This document shows positions 24,570 to 33,573 of a DNA stretch of 54,694 nt, one piece after another (within the stretch, counting starts at the first letter, position 1; every line of letters begins with the position of its first letter). The notes under the pieces were generated by a model, which was given only the letters and a program-made list of their open reading frames with translations, did not search any database and had not been told where the DNA came from. The DNA is from Planctomyces sp. SH-PL62 (lineage in GTDB: Bacteria; Planctomycetota; Planctomycetia; Planctomycetales; Planctomycetaceae), in contig CAMDPX010000014.1 in assembly GCA_945905295.1 (NCBI GenBank), positions 1 to 54,694 of the forward strand, read 5' to 3'. The translations under genes and the position numbers were made by a program.

Positions 24570-26960
24570 GTGTTTGGTGAACTACGGCCAGTCGATGGCG
24601 GGATGCCGATTCTGCTGGAGAAACCGTCGATCACAGTCGGCCAGGATCGCACCTGCGACGTCGTGATCGAGCATCCGTCCGTGTCGGCCAATCACTGCCT
24701 GATGGAGTTTCGCGAGGGCCATTGGTTCATTGAAGACCTGGGCAGTCGCGGCGGAATCGGCGTCAATGGCGAGAAGGTCGAGAGTGCTTGGGTTCCCGCC
24801 TTGAGTGTGATCAATATCGGGAACATTGAGTTTGACCTGCAATACTCGTCCAGCCAGGCGGCCTCGGATAATCAGCGAGCCGTCTCACCGGAAATCCTGT
24901 CTAAGCTCGATCGGGCCATGAAGTTGGTCCAGCCGCATAAAGAGCGGCGGACTCAAGTGTGCGGCGATCAACCCGCACCGCCTGAGTTGCTCAAGACACC
25001 GCTGGGAGTGCTCAAGCCCGATCACGGCGGACACCCAATCCCGCTGCTGTATGACGAACTCTATCTGGGCCGCGATCCCGATGGTGATGTCGTCCTGCCT
25101 TATCTGGCGGTCGCCAAGACTCACTGCGTATTGAGGTTTCAGGACGGCTATTGGTTGGTGCGCGACCTCAACAACAATGGCATCAGCATCGACGGTCAGA
25201 CGGTCCAAGAAGGCTGGCTCAACCCCGGAGCCGTGCTCGGGGTGGCGACACATCGTTTTGAATTGGCCTATGCGACATCCGCCGGTGCGGCACCACCAGA
25301 ACTGGCCGTGCCGATCAACGAATTCGATGTGACGGACGAAGACTCGTCCGTCGAAGGCTATGTCGCGAGGCAAGCTTCCGAAACCGAAGAAGTGGAAGTC
25401 GATGAGCCAGTGCTCATCGAGAGCGAGGACGGTCACGTTTACAACGCTTCGCGCTTCGACATCGACGTCGAGCTGGATGCCTACAACGCCACGCTCACCG
25501 GAAGTGGAGTCCAATCCGGCGCAGCCAAGCGTCCGGACATCAGTCCCAGTCCACCATTTGTTGTTGACGAACCTCTCCAAGCGTTCGATGTTATGCTGGC
25601 CTCGATGGATGAATCGCTGCCAGCGATCGACGACCAACCTTCGCAGATTACCGAGGCGATTGCGGTCAAGCTGCCGATTTCGGAAGCGAAAGTCGTTGAA
25701 TCACCGGGGGGCGAGCCGAAAGCTGTCAAATCTCCCACGCGCGACAAAACGACTCCGTCCTCGCGAAAACCCCGGACCCAAAGCAGCCCGATCACGAGGC
25801 CTGCGGCGGTCGAGTCTCCACTGCCAAAGCCATCGCCGATCAAACCACTGGTCGTCACGAGGCAACAGGTCAGCGTCGTGGAACTGAAGCACGAACGAAT
25901 CGTCCAATTCCTGAAGGATCGCGAGTTCGACGGTCTGTTATTGTCACGGCCTGCGAGCATCGCCTGGTACACCGGTGGAGCCGATGTTCCGCGCGGTCTC
26001 TCCGGCGAAACGGCCGCGGCTTTGCTCATCACTCCAGTGGGCGGAACGCTGTTGGCTCGCAAGGCCGACCGCGATTTGTTGCTCAATCACGCCACTGCAG
26101 ATGTTGTGCTGCAGCATCGTGAGTGCGTCTGGCCAACAGAGGCACGCGGTCTATTCGCCGATTGGCTCGGAACGAAAAAAATCGCCTGCGATCAACCGTT
26201 CGAGTCATGTGACGATGTGTCGTCGGAGGTCTCGGCTCTGCGATTGCCACTGCGGCCGCAGGAAATCGAGAACTTGCGGAAGCTGGGAATTCGGCTGGCT
26301 CGCACCGTCGAACGAGCGGCGCGGGAATTCCAACGCGGCGACACCGAAGCGCACATCGCAGGTGATGTCGCGTTCCGATTGATCCGGCACGAAGTCCTCC
26401 CGGTGCAGATTCAAGTCTGGGGCGATGGTCGCGGCCGGAGTTGTCAGAACTGGAGCTATGGACGCGAGTCGGTGGACCACGACTGCACGATCTCCGTCGT
26501 CGCGCGACGGTACGGATTGCACGTCGCGGTGTCGCGGACCGTCAGCTTTGGTGTTCCCTCCAAGGAACTCCGTTGGACATTCCCGGACATGCTCATGGCT
26601 CACGCCACCGCCATGACCAGCTCACGCGACCAAACGGAATTGTCAGCCGTGTGGACCCAGGTCGAGAGTGTGTGCGAGACGCTCGGCGAAGGTGATGACT
26701 GGCGTGCGACCGATCCCGGTTGCGTGACCGGCTATGAACTGTGCGAGGCTCCGATCTCTGCGAAGAACTCGCTGCGGTTGCGGGCCGGCATGCCTGTCAT
26801 TTGGCGATCACTGATCGGCCCCGCGCGAGCCGTCGATACGATTCTGGTTCGCGAAGCGGACAGCAAAGTGATCACGCAAACCGGCGAGTGGCCTCAGATT
26901 GGTGTAGCCATCAACAACGAACCGTTCTTCGTCCAGACCGTGCTGCAACGAACCGCTTGA
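24570..26960 (+). CDS. FHA-FHA protein fused to degenerate M24 peptidase fold
   Basis: The predicted protein has 796 residues. FHA domain 1 spans about 15-95 (ITVGQDRTCDVVIEHPSVSANHCLMEF ... DLGSRGGIGVNGEKV). FHA 2 spans about 145-230 (LYLGRDPDGDVVLPYLAVAKTHCVLRF ... DLNNNGISIDGQTV). An acidic and then Pro/Ser/Lys-rich linker reaches about 430. The rest has a creatinase N-like domain (VVELKHERIVQFLKDREFDGLLLSRPASIAWYTGGAD) and a pita-bread M24 fold (LRPQEIENLRKLGIRLARTVERAAREFQRGDTEAHIA). Positions that should hold the two Asp metal ligands and the His are not conserved, so it is probably a pseudoenzyme. GTG 24570 fits the AGAGGGAG site better than TTG 24564. Confidence 0.85.
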   Translation: MFGELRPVDGGMPILLEKPSITVGQDRTCDVVIEHPSVSANHCLMEFREGHWFIEDLGSRGGIGVNGEKVESAWVPALSVINIGNIEFDLQYSSSQAASDNQRAVSPEILSKLDRAMKLVQPHKERRTQVCGDQPAPPELLKTPLGVLKPDHGGHPIPLLYDELYLGRDPDGDVVLPYLAVAKTHCVLRFQDGYWLVRDLNNNGISIDGQTVQEGWLNPGAVLGVATHRFELAYATSAGAAPPELAVPINEFDVTDEDSSVEGYVARQASETEEVEVDEPVLIESEDGHVYNASRFDIDVELDAYNATLTGSGVQSGAAKRPDISPSPPFVVDEPLQAFDVMLASMDESLPAIDDQPSQITEAIAVKLPISEAKVVESPGGEPKAVKSPTRDKTTPSSRKPRTQSSPITRPAAVESPLPKPSPIKPLVVTRQQVSVVELKHERIVQFLKDREFDGLLLSRPASIAWYTGGADVPRGLSGETAAALLITPVGGTLLARKADRDLLLNHATADVVLQHRECVWPTEARGLFADWLGTKKIACDQPFESCDDVSSEVSALRLPLRPQEIENLRKLGIRLARTVERAAREFQRGDTEAHIAGDVAFRLIRHEVLPVQIQVWGDGRGRSCQNWSYGRESVDHDCTISVVARRYGLHVAVSRTVSFGVPSKELRWTFPDMLMAHATAMTSSRDQTELSAVWTQVESVCETLGEGDDWRATDPGCVTGYELCEAPISAKNSLRLRAGMPVIWRSLIGPARAVDTILVREADSKVITQTGEWPQIGVAINNEPFFVQTVLQRTA

Positions 26961-26968
26961 TGGTCAAT

Positions 26969-27040
26969 GTAACCCAAAGCATGAGCGAGGGCATCGGGAA
27001 CTCTCGCGTAGGATCGTCCCTCGCTGACGCTTCGGGTTAC
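26969..27040. repeat. Palindromic repeat family C, copy 1
   Basis: Left arm GTAACCCAAAGCATGAGCGA, right arm ending TCGCTGACGCTTCGGGTTAC, with GGG/CCC continuing inwards. Read as protein on the minus strand it gives the NPKRQRG-type string often seen in spurious planctomycete translations. A degenerate half copy is at 47293. Confidence 0.75.
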
Positions 27041-27049
27041 TTCTGCAAG

Positions 27050-27480
27050 CTAATAAATCGTCCCGGCGATGCCGACTCGTGTTTCGGGCATTCTTCGCTT
27101 GAGTTCCTGCGCGCTGGGCAACGAGACGCAGGTCTGATCGAGTTGGACGAATCGCAGGCTGGTCTTCTTGACGATGTAATTGAGCCCCGGATCGTTGATG
27201 CCCGACACCTTTTGCAGGTTCAAATCTTCCAACCGCTACGAGTCGGTGAGGAATCACAGTCCGATCACGCGCATCGGGGCCGGAGGTTCCAATGTCTGCG
27301 GCGCAGCGGAGGCGGCGGCGAGATTCCACAGACGCAGTTTTCCATCTTCGTCCGCACCCACGAACCCGTTGCCGTCAGTATTGAACGCAGTGGTGATGAT
27401 GGACTTCGAATTCGGAACGCCCGGCAACTCATTAATGCGCTGGTCCGATTCGACCTTCAGGCTTCATTCCGAGCCATTCA
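27050..27480 (-). pseudogene. Decayed LRR and WD40 gene fragments
   Basis: Two disconnected minus-strand fragments lie downstream of the HEAT/WD40 gene. The first (about 27262-27472) reads SLKVESDQRINELPGVPNSK, then GNGFVGADEDGKLRLWNLAAASAAPQ, and stops at a WD40-like end; a TGA precedes it immediately. The second (about 27050-27229) reads EDLNLQKVSGINDPGLNYIVKK and TSLRFVQLDQTCVS, which is a leucine-rich repeat pattern, followed by ELKRRMPETRVGI and a stop. Neither has a start signal or complete domain. They look like the remains of one or two genes related to neighbouring WD40 and LRR proteins. Confidence 0.6.
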
Positions 27481-27486
27481 GAATCT

Positions 27487-30400
27487 TTACTTCACGTCTA
27501 ACCGTTTGATGGGTTTTCCTGATTCGAGGCTGAAAATTACTACTTCGGTACTTTCCGAGCTACCAGCGGCAAACTGCGTCCCATCGGAGTTCATGGCAAA
27601 CGCTTCGAGGGGCGAGATTCTGGTTTTGCAGACCACGGAGGACTCCCCGGATTCCAGATCCCACACAAAAATATCGCCCCCCGCGTCGGCTGCCAGCACT
27701 CGTTTACCATCGGGGAGGAATCGCACTTCAATCGGAATGATTGGGTGTTCCAATTCGACGGCGTTCACTTTCAACGATCCCGATTTCGCCGCAATGTCGA
27801 AGAGAATCAATCCTCCATTTTGCTCCGCACCAACCAGCCAGTTTTCTGCGGAATTGAACGAGAATTTGACGAACGTTTTTGCGTTTTGTACGCGGGGAAT
27901 TTCTCGAATACGTTCGCCGGACTCAACATTCCAGACCACCACATCTCCGGTCGTATTGGAAGCTGCCAGCAGACTTCCTTTGGGACTGACGGTCAGCGAT
28001 TGCTTGAAGCGCGGATCCAGTTTCAATTGACCGGCCTTTCGGCCAGCCTTTAGATCCCAGACGATGACGTTGCCTTCTCGGTCCATCGTGGCCGCGAATT
28101 CTCCACTTGGCGTCGTGTAGAGTGTGACGATTGGTTGTCGATGCTCCTTCCATCCAGTGGACGGGTCGGGGCGTGCCGACAAGTTCCACGGAATCAAAGA
28201 GTCTCCCAAAACCAGGACTAATCCGTCTCTCGCTCGAAATCTGGGAGACTTTCCGCCTTCTTTGGAGAATCGCTGTGACACGCTCTCGCCATTGACGTCC
28301 CAGACTTCCAGCATGCCCATCGTTCGTTCGGCGACCAGCGTGCTGCCGTCGGGACTCATCGTCAGCTCGGCCACTTTGCCTCGCACCAAAACTCGCGTCG
28401 TGGGACCGACCCAGAGCGTGTACCCAGCGGTCCCAAGCAGGCAACTTAGCAAAAGTCCGGCCAAGCCACTCAGCGCTACCTTGCGCGTCGGCATGAACAA
28501 GAACACCCACTTGGGAATTAGCGCCCCGACGTAATTGCGAGATTTGGCACGGCGGACGATCTCTTTAACCGTTTTGTGCTCGTTGACCAAGTTGCTCAGC
28601 TCGTCGATCACTTTCGACGCACCGCTGCGGACCATTGGGTCCGAATCTTCGAGCATCACCGCCAACGCTTTCAGGGTTTTGGAATCTTTGAATTTCGCGA
28701 CGGCGTTGATTGCGTGATAACGCACCTCAGGCGATTCATCCTTAAGCATCGCCATCAAAGCCGCGAGCGTGTTGCGGTCCTGAATCAATCCCAGAGCGAT
28801 GACCGCCTGGCAGCGGATCGACAACTCCTCTCGCAAGGCTTCCTCAAGAAATGGACAAGCGTCGCGAGATTTCAGTTCACCCAGTGACCGCGCTGCCGTG
28901 GCACGAACCTCGCGAGAAGGATCCTGACGCAACACTCCGCCAAGCACCGGCACCAGCGAGGGATCCCCGGACTGGCCGAGCGTCTCCACGACGCGCCGAC
29001 GCAAGGCTGGCTGTGACGCCTCCAGTAGAGAGATCAGCGCAGGTGTTGCCGCGGGAGACCTCAGCTTCTTCAACGCAAGCACGGTCTTGAACGTCACTCC
29101 ATCGTGTTTCGACTGTAGCAGTGGGAGCAATCCTGTCGCGGCTGCGGTATCTCCGAGTTTTCCAACGGATTCGACGACCGCCTCCACGAAAGGGGCGTCC
29201 ATTGCGACCAGCAATTCCCAGCCTTGCAAAACCTTCAACAGATCGGGGATCGCTTTGGAATCACCCAATTCGCCCAGTGCGTTCGCCGCATAACTTCGCA
29301 CGGTGGCATCTTCGTCTTGCAGCGCACCAAGCAACGGACGCAGCGCGCGTGGATCCACAAGTCGCACCAGCCCGGACGCAGCGTTCGCTCGCACAGTCGC
29401 GTCAGAATCCTTCAATAAGTAAATCAATTCTGGCACGGAGTTTGGTTCTGCGATCCGTGCCAATGCCTCGGCGATCTGCGCCCGAATCAGAGGGGACACA
29501 TGGTTCAGGCGTGCGACCAGCGGCGGGACAGCCTGCTTGTCGCCAATTCGGCCCAGCACCACGATGGAGTCCGAGATCAATTCGGTCTCATTAGACTCCA
29601 GTAAACCGAGCAATTCTTGCAAGACTCGCGAACCAATTGTCACAAGCGTGTTATTGACCAGCGGCTTCCACTGCGGACGCTCCTGACCATACCGCAAGAG
29701 CGGCAAGACGACCCGGCGATCACCGATGGACCTCAATGCCGCAAAAACGGCTCGGACAACATCCGCGTCGCGATCCAGCAGTCCGCGCAGTACGGTGCCC
29801 ACTGCCGAGGGAGCCCCCAATTTGCCAAATGCCGTCAGGGCACCTTCGCGGATCATGGCCAGTGTGTCTTCGGCATGTTCGTTCAGAATTTCCAAGACTT
29901 CCGGGTCTTGCGATTCTCCCAGTTCAATCAGCGACAGTCTCCGTGCGACATTTTCTTTGTCGTTGAGGACATTGCCAGTTTCCAGTTGCTTGCGAATTTT
30001 CCGCAACTTGGAGGAAGCGAGTCTGCCGGAGGGAGTCGGCACGGCATCGTTCGGAACGGGCAGTTTCGCCGCCGCTTCAATAACCCGCTGAAGGTTTTGG
30101 TCGTCGGACGTTCGTCGGATCACGGCGGACTCGGTCGATTGATTCTCGGACGACGACGGTCGATGCGCAGTGGGCACGACTGATGGTTGGTCTCGAGCCG
30201 GTGCAGAATGACTTCCGCTGCTCGCGGAGTTGTCCGGCGAGTTCGGCACCGCGACGGCTGCTGAGCACTTTGGGCACTTCACACGCTTGCCCCGCAGGGC
30301 GACGCTCACTCGAATGGACGCGCCACACGCACAAGCGACACGCAATTTGTCGCCGCTTGGTGGGCCCGCCGTCCCGCGGTCCAACGTTCCGGTCTTCGTG

Positions 30401-30534
30401 TCTGATTCGAATTTGTCCGGGACCGACCCAGACACAGTGGGCCGCACCAGTGATTGGTTGCAGGATTGGCAACGCGTCATGTCTGGCGATACTTCCGCGA
30501 GACAGCGGGGACAAATAGCCGTCGTCGTGGGCAT
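27487..30534 (-). CDS. Zinc-ribbon/HEAT/TM/WD40 protein
   Basis: The predicted protein has 1015 residues. Two zinc ribbons open it (CPRCLAEVSPDMTRCQSC at about 8-25; CACGASIRV...KCPKC near 68-89). HEAT/PBS-lyase-type repeats follow from about 185 to 680 (for example DPEVLEILNEHAEDTLAMIREGALTAFGKLG and SPEVRYHAINAVAKFKDSKTLKALAVML). One transmembrane helix near 705-725 (VALSGLAGLLLSCLLGTAGYTLWV) and a C-terminal WD40 propeller (GMLEVWDVNGE; NVIVWDLKAGR; DVVVWNVESGE; DIFVWDLESGE) complete it. This gives a cytoplasmic HEAT scaffold and an external propeller joined across the membrane. The role is unknown; the company of kinase and FHA genes suggests signalling. Confidence 0.9.
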   Translation of the reverse strand: MPTTTAICPRCLAEVSPDMTRCQSCNQSLVRPTVSGSVPDKFESDTKTGTLDRGTAGPPSGDKLRVACACGASIRVSVALRGKRVKCPKCSAAVAVPNSPDNSASSGSHSAPARDQPSVVPTAHRPSSSENQSTESAVIRRTSDDQNLQRVIEAAAKLPVPNDAVPTPSGRLASSKLRKIRKQLETGNVLNDKENVARRLSLIELGESQDPEVLEILNEHAEDTLAMIREGALTAFGKLGAPSAVGTVLRGLLDRDADVVRAVFAALRSIGDRRVVLPLLRYGQERPQWKPLVNNTLVTIGSRVLQELLGLLESNETELISDSIVVLGRIGDKQAVPPLVARLNHVSPLIRAQIAEALARIAEPNSVPELIYLLKDSDATVRANAASGLVRLVDPRALRPLLGALQDEDATVRSYAANALGELGDSKAIPDLLKVLQGWELLVAMDAPFVEAVVESVGKLGDTAAATGLLPLLQSKHDGVTFKTVLALKKLRSPAATPALISLLEASQPALRRRVVETLGQSGDPSLVPVLGGVLRQDPSREVRATAARSLGELKSRDACPFLEEALREELSIRCQAVIALGLIQDRNTLAALMAMLKDESPEVRYHAINAVAKFKDSKTLKALAVMLEDSDPMVRSGASKVIDELSNLVNEHKTVKEIVRRAKSRNYVGALIPKWVFLFMPTRKVALSGLAGLLLSCLLGTAGYTLWVGPTTRVLVRGKVAELTMSPDGSTLVAERTMGMLEVWDVNGESVSQRFSKEGGKSPRFRARDGLVLVLGDSLIPWNLSARPDPSTGWKEHRQPIVTLYTTPSGEFAATMDREGNVIVWDLKAGRKAGQLKLDPRFKQSLTVSPKGSLLAASNTTGDVVVWNVESGERIREIPRVQNAKTFVKFSFNSAENWLVGAEQNGGLILFDIAAKSGSLKVNAVELEHPIIPIEVRFLPDGKRVLAADAGGDIFVWDLESGESSVVCKTRISPLEAFAMNSDGTQFAAGSSESTEVVIFSLESGKPIKRLDVK

Positions 30535-30751
30535 AGTCTCATACCTTCAAGCTGCCGTCATAATCGCAGGGTGAGAAAGCCATCGAGACCCACAATTGAT
30601 GCCCATCTTGCGGTGATTCTCGCTGAATTGACTCGGCCTTCGGTTCAACGGTTTAGAGAAAAAGGCCAAGGGCGGGCGGGCGACGCTCATCGCGTCTTCC
30701 GTTCCGCCCTCAGCACAACACAGGGGGGACACATGGATCAACTGTCTCAAA

Positions 30752-32050
30752 TTACTCGAATTTGCCCTTCGTCAAACCTTTGAAATTCAAGATCGTGCCG
30801 GTGTACACCTCAAAGGGGTTAATTTCGCAGAGCCCATCGGTGTAACCGTCTGTTTGACTCGAACCACCGGTCACAGGCAATCCGGGGTTGAAGAAGGTAT
30901 CACCGTTGAGATCCCTCAACTCCTTCACACTGCCGTCTGCCATGAGAATGTTTGCCTTCCCGCCATGCACGGCCTGCCAGTCGCGAGTATCCTGAAGGAT
31001 CAATTTACCTGCCAGAGTGCCCGTTCCTCCCGTGCCAGCGTAATTGACTTCATTCGTCGTCGTGATCAGGTCGCCGATGGATGGAAACTTCGTTGGGAAA
31101 TACTGGCTGGCCGAATCAGTCACAGTGACGAGTGTGACCCTGCCGCCTGTGCCTCCGGCGGGATCCCAAAAGGCTGGACCATCGTTGGCAGCTTCACCCA
31201 AACGGGCACCGGCCACCAACTCGCTGTTGATTGTCGTCACTAAGACCGCTTCGTCGATGTCACCAGCAGCGGAGTCTCCCAGCAGAGGGATATTGCTCGC
31301 CGGGACGTCGGACGCCTCAATCATCCGCTGAGTGAGCGGCCCGGTCGTATTATTGACTTCTTTGAAGCCTGTAATACTGGTGGTACTTCCGGTGAAAGGG
31401 TTTGGATAGAGAGTCGCCCCACCGATGACGTTCAGTACCGGCGTAGTTGCGGTGCTTGTCGCGAACTTCACACCACTGCGCGACAGGTGCCAGCTTGCGG
31501 AATAGTTGGTATTCATCCCCAACTCATTCACCATCTTTTGCGTCGCCAATTTAAGCGTAGAAGTTGTATCCTTCGCAGTGATGCTTGTTCCATCAAATGC
31601 GAAAAGATCGGACACATTATACTTTGACGGATCCGGATTACACGCCAAGCGATTACCGTTCGAGGTGTTCTTGTCGCCATTGGCGTCGTTCAGTTTTTCA
31701 GTGCCACGGACGGGGTTGGTGGGGCATCTCATCTGATCCGGTTTGCCAGCCTTCAAGCTCACAACGTCGGCGACCCACCCATTCTTGTCCATCAAACCGT
31801 CGCGGTACATATCCCATTGCCCCGTCGACAAACGCGTAACGGGATCTTTGGTCGCGAAGACATGCATCGCGATACCAATCTGGCGGAGGTTGTTCTTGCA
31901 CTGAGTATTACGGGCCGCCTCGCGAGCCTGCTGGATGGCTGGCAACAGCAAGGCAATCAAAATGGCGATGATCGAGATCACCACCAGCAGCTCGATCAAC
32001 GTGAAACCACGCCGAGCCGCCACCAACGACATTCGCTTCGAGATCTTCAT
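30752..32050 (-). CDS. DUF1559 pseudopilin-like protein
   Basis: The 432-residue protein starts [59 protein letters not shown]. This is the type II/IV prepilin cleavage motif (G-FTLIE) with the hydrophobic helix and the planctomycete DUF1559 extension. Near the C-terminus is the H-x9-DG signature ([12 protein letters not shown]). DUF1559 proteins are among the largest families in planctomycetes and are presumably processed by a prepilin peptidase and exported; their exact role is unsettled. The ATG at 32050 has AAGGAG 7 bases upstream, so an in-frame ATG at 32119 is unlikely. Confidence 0.93.
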   Translation of the reverse strand: MKISKRMSLVAARRGFTLIELLVVISIIAILIALLLPAIQQAREAARNTQCKNNLRQIGIAMHVFATKDPVTRLSTGQWDMYRDGLMDKNGWVADVVSLKAGKPDQMRCPTNPVRGTEKLNDANGDKNTSNGNRLACNPDPSKYNVSDLFAFDGTSITAKDTTSTLKLATQKMVNELGMNTNYSASWHLSRSGVKFATSTATTPVLNVIGGATLYPNPFTGSTTSITGFKEVNNTTGPLTQRMIEASDVPASNIPLLGDSAAGDIDEAVLVTTINSELVAGARLGEAANDGPAFWDPAGGTGGRVTLVTVTDSASQYFPTKFPSIGDLITTTNEVNYAGTGGTGTLAGKLILQDTRDWQAVHGGKANILMADGSVKELRDLNGDTFFNPGLPVTGGSSQTDGYTDGLCEINPFEVYTGTILNFKGLTKGKFE

Positions 32051-32516
32051 CTGGACTCTCCTTGAGGAAAAACTACTCGGCCGAGCGGACGACCGGATTC
32101 GGTCACACATTCCGCTCAACCCCCTGAACCTGGTCGATTCCCTTCATCACTTCGCGATTCCTTCGCTGCTGACTTCTGGCCTGCGCCGCTCGCTAGTTCA
32201 TCGCGAGCGGCCAGCATTCACCGGCACAACTGTTGAGAGCCGGCTGGAGATTTCGGACGGGACGGTACGAGTCACGCTTGAGGCACTGATGAACCAACGG
32301 TGAAGACTTCGCGAAGAGGCGGGACTCGTGATCCGTGTCGTTCGCAACCTTGTTGTTCGCAACTCTGCGAACTCGACTCTCAACGGATCGCAAGCTATCC
32401 GGCCGAGATGAAGCCTTGACGAAGAGCCGATGAATTCACCAAATGGTTTGACAGTTCTCGACAGAGCCGCGTAGACATCCCCGCGAAAGCTAACCCCATT
32501 CAACAGGATTCATGCC
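32051..32516. other. Divergent intergenic region DUF1559/arsC
   Basis: This 466-base gap has no supportable gene. It must hold the promoters of the two divergent genes. A sigma-70-like pair for arsC is listed separately. Short inverted runs occur (AGTTCATCGCGAGCGGCC and TTCGCAACCTTGTTGTTCGCAA), but none forms a clear operator, and no ArsR-type gene is present. Confidence 0.4.
32448..32477 (+). promoter_or_regulatory. Possible sigma-70 promoter of arsC
   Basis: TTGACA at 32448-32453 and TAGACA at 32472-32477 are separated by 18 bases and lie about 40 bases before the arsC ATG. The -35 is a consensus match and the -10 differs at two positions. This is a pattern match only. Confidence 0.35.
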
Positions 32517-32963
32517 ATGAGCAAACCCACGGTCTTATTTCTTTGCACAGGAAATTCCGCCAGAAGCCAAATCGCCGAGGCATGGTTGCGAAAATACGCC
32601 GGCGACCACTTTGAAGTCCTCAGCGCGGGGACCGACCCGAAAGGCATCAACCCACTGACCACTGAAGTGATGCAGGAAGTCGGCATCTCGTTGGAAGGAC
32701 ATCGCTCGAAATCCCTCGGCGAGTTCCTGGGCAAGATCACGGTGAATCATGTGATCGTGGTCTGTGGACAAGCGGAACAAGAATGCCCGCGCGTCTGGCC
32801 CTTCGCCTTGAAACGACACTTCTGGCCGTTTGATGATCCCGCCGCCGCCGTTGGCTCGCACGAAGAGAAGCTCGCCGCATTTCGACGTGTTCGCGACCAG
32901 ATTGAAACCCGCATCAAAGAGTGGCTGTTTCAGGAAATCGCCGCCAACGGTGACATCCCTTGA
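32517..32963 (+). CDS. arsC: Arsenate reductase, thioredoxin-coupled ArsC type
   Basis: This 148-residue protein has the low-molecular-weight phosphatase fold. The P-loop is [14 protein letters not shown] (C10-x5-R). The second redox pair, CGQAEQEC (about C83 and C90), marks the thioredoxin-coupled class that reduces arsenate to arsenite through a cysteine relay. The WPFDDPAAA segment is also typical. No arsB, acr3 or arsR gene is adjacent, so it is a lone reductase here. It is divergent from the DUF1559 gene and has a promoter-like sequence upstream. Confidence 0.92.
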   Translation: MSKPTVLFLCTGNSARSQIAEAWLRKYAGDHFEVLSAGTDPKGINPLTTEVMQEVGISLEGHRSKSLGEFLGKITVNHVIVVCGQAEQECPRVWPFALKRHFWPFDDPAAAVGSHEEKLAAFRRVRDQIETRIKEWLFQEIAANGDIP

Positions 32964-32975
32964 TCGAACGACGAA

Positions 32976-33203
32976 TTAACGTCGAGACGGATCTTTCCAG
33001 AACCAATCGCCGTCGTCCCAAATCAATCCGATGATCGGAAAACTTGCGGCTCCGAACAGTCCGCCAAACAACAGCACTTCCCCGATGAGTCCTGCGGCGC
33101 TCCCCCAAAACGGGGAGAGCACCAGCGTGACTAAGAATGCGACTACCGCTCCGCCAACGCCACCGATCAGCGAATAAACCAGACTTCGCAGCAACATGGC
33201 CAT
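32976..33203 (-). CDS. Small membrane protein
   Basis: The predicted protein has about 75 residues with two hydrophobic spans: LVYSLIGGVGGAVVAFLVTLVL and AAGLIGEVLLFGGLFGAASFPIIGLI. It ends with the acidic/basic stretch WDDGDWFWKDPSRR. No family is recognised. The start at 33203 gives MAMLLRSLVYS; a longer frame begins at 33239. It is convergent with arsC, with 12 bases between the stops, and may share a transcript with the next minus-strand small gene. Confidence 0.6.
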   Translation of the reverse strand: MAMLLRSLVYSLIGGVGGAVVAFLVTLVLSPFWGSAAGLIGEVLLFGGLFGAASFPIIGLIWDDGDWFWKDPSRR

Positions 33204-33254
33204 TGGTGAGTTCCAGGCTGAATCGTGGTTTCGGATCACAAGCGACCGGAGTGT

Positions 33255-33458
33255 TCAGCGTTCCCGCTGTCGGTTTCCAAACAGGGCACGGCTAAAGAGA
33301 GTGCAGAGCGTCGTGATGATCGTTGCGGTCACCGACCAGGCATTGATTCCCGTGCGCAAGAGCAACGTCAGGGCAACGGCTGCTCCAAACATCTGCGCGG
33401 TCCCCAAGAGGAGACGAATAACAGCCCAAAAAAAAGTGTTTCGCTCGGTCATTCGCAT
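33255..33458 (-). CDS. Small membrane protein
   Basis: This 67-residue frame reads MRMTERNTFFWAVIRLLLGTAQMFGAAVALTLLLRTGINAWSVTATIITTLCTLFSRALFG, then a basic tail. Two membrane helices are evident. The frame is open further upstream, but that part is antisense-like and out of character, so the start is placed at the ATG cluster near 33458. It precedes the other small membrane protein by 51 bases. Function is unknown; the hydrophobic pattern supports coding. Confidence 0.5.
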   Translation of the reverse strand: MRMTERNTFFWAVIRLLLGTAQMFGAAVALTLLLRTGINAWSVTATIITTLCTLFSRALFGNRQRER

Positions 33459-33573
33459 CATCCGAGAACTTTGTGGCAGTGCGTAGCGTGTGTTGATGCC
33501 CGCTAGGGACGACGCGCGAACAGATAGCGATGGGATGTGAAATTTTGATGAAGCGAGACTTTGGGAGACAGCC

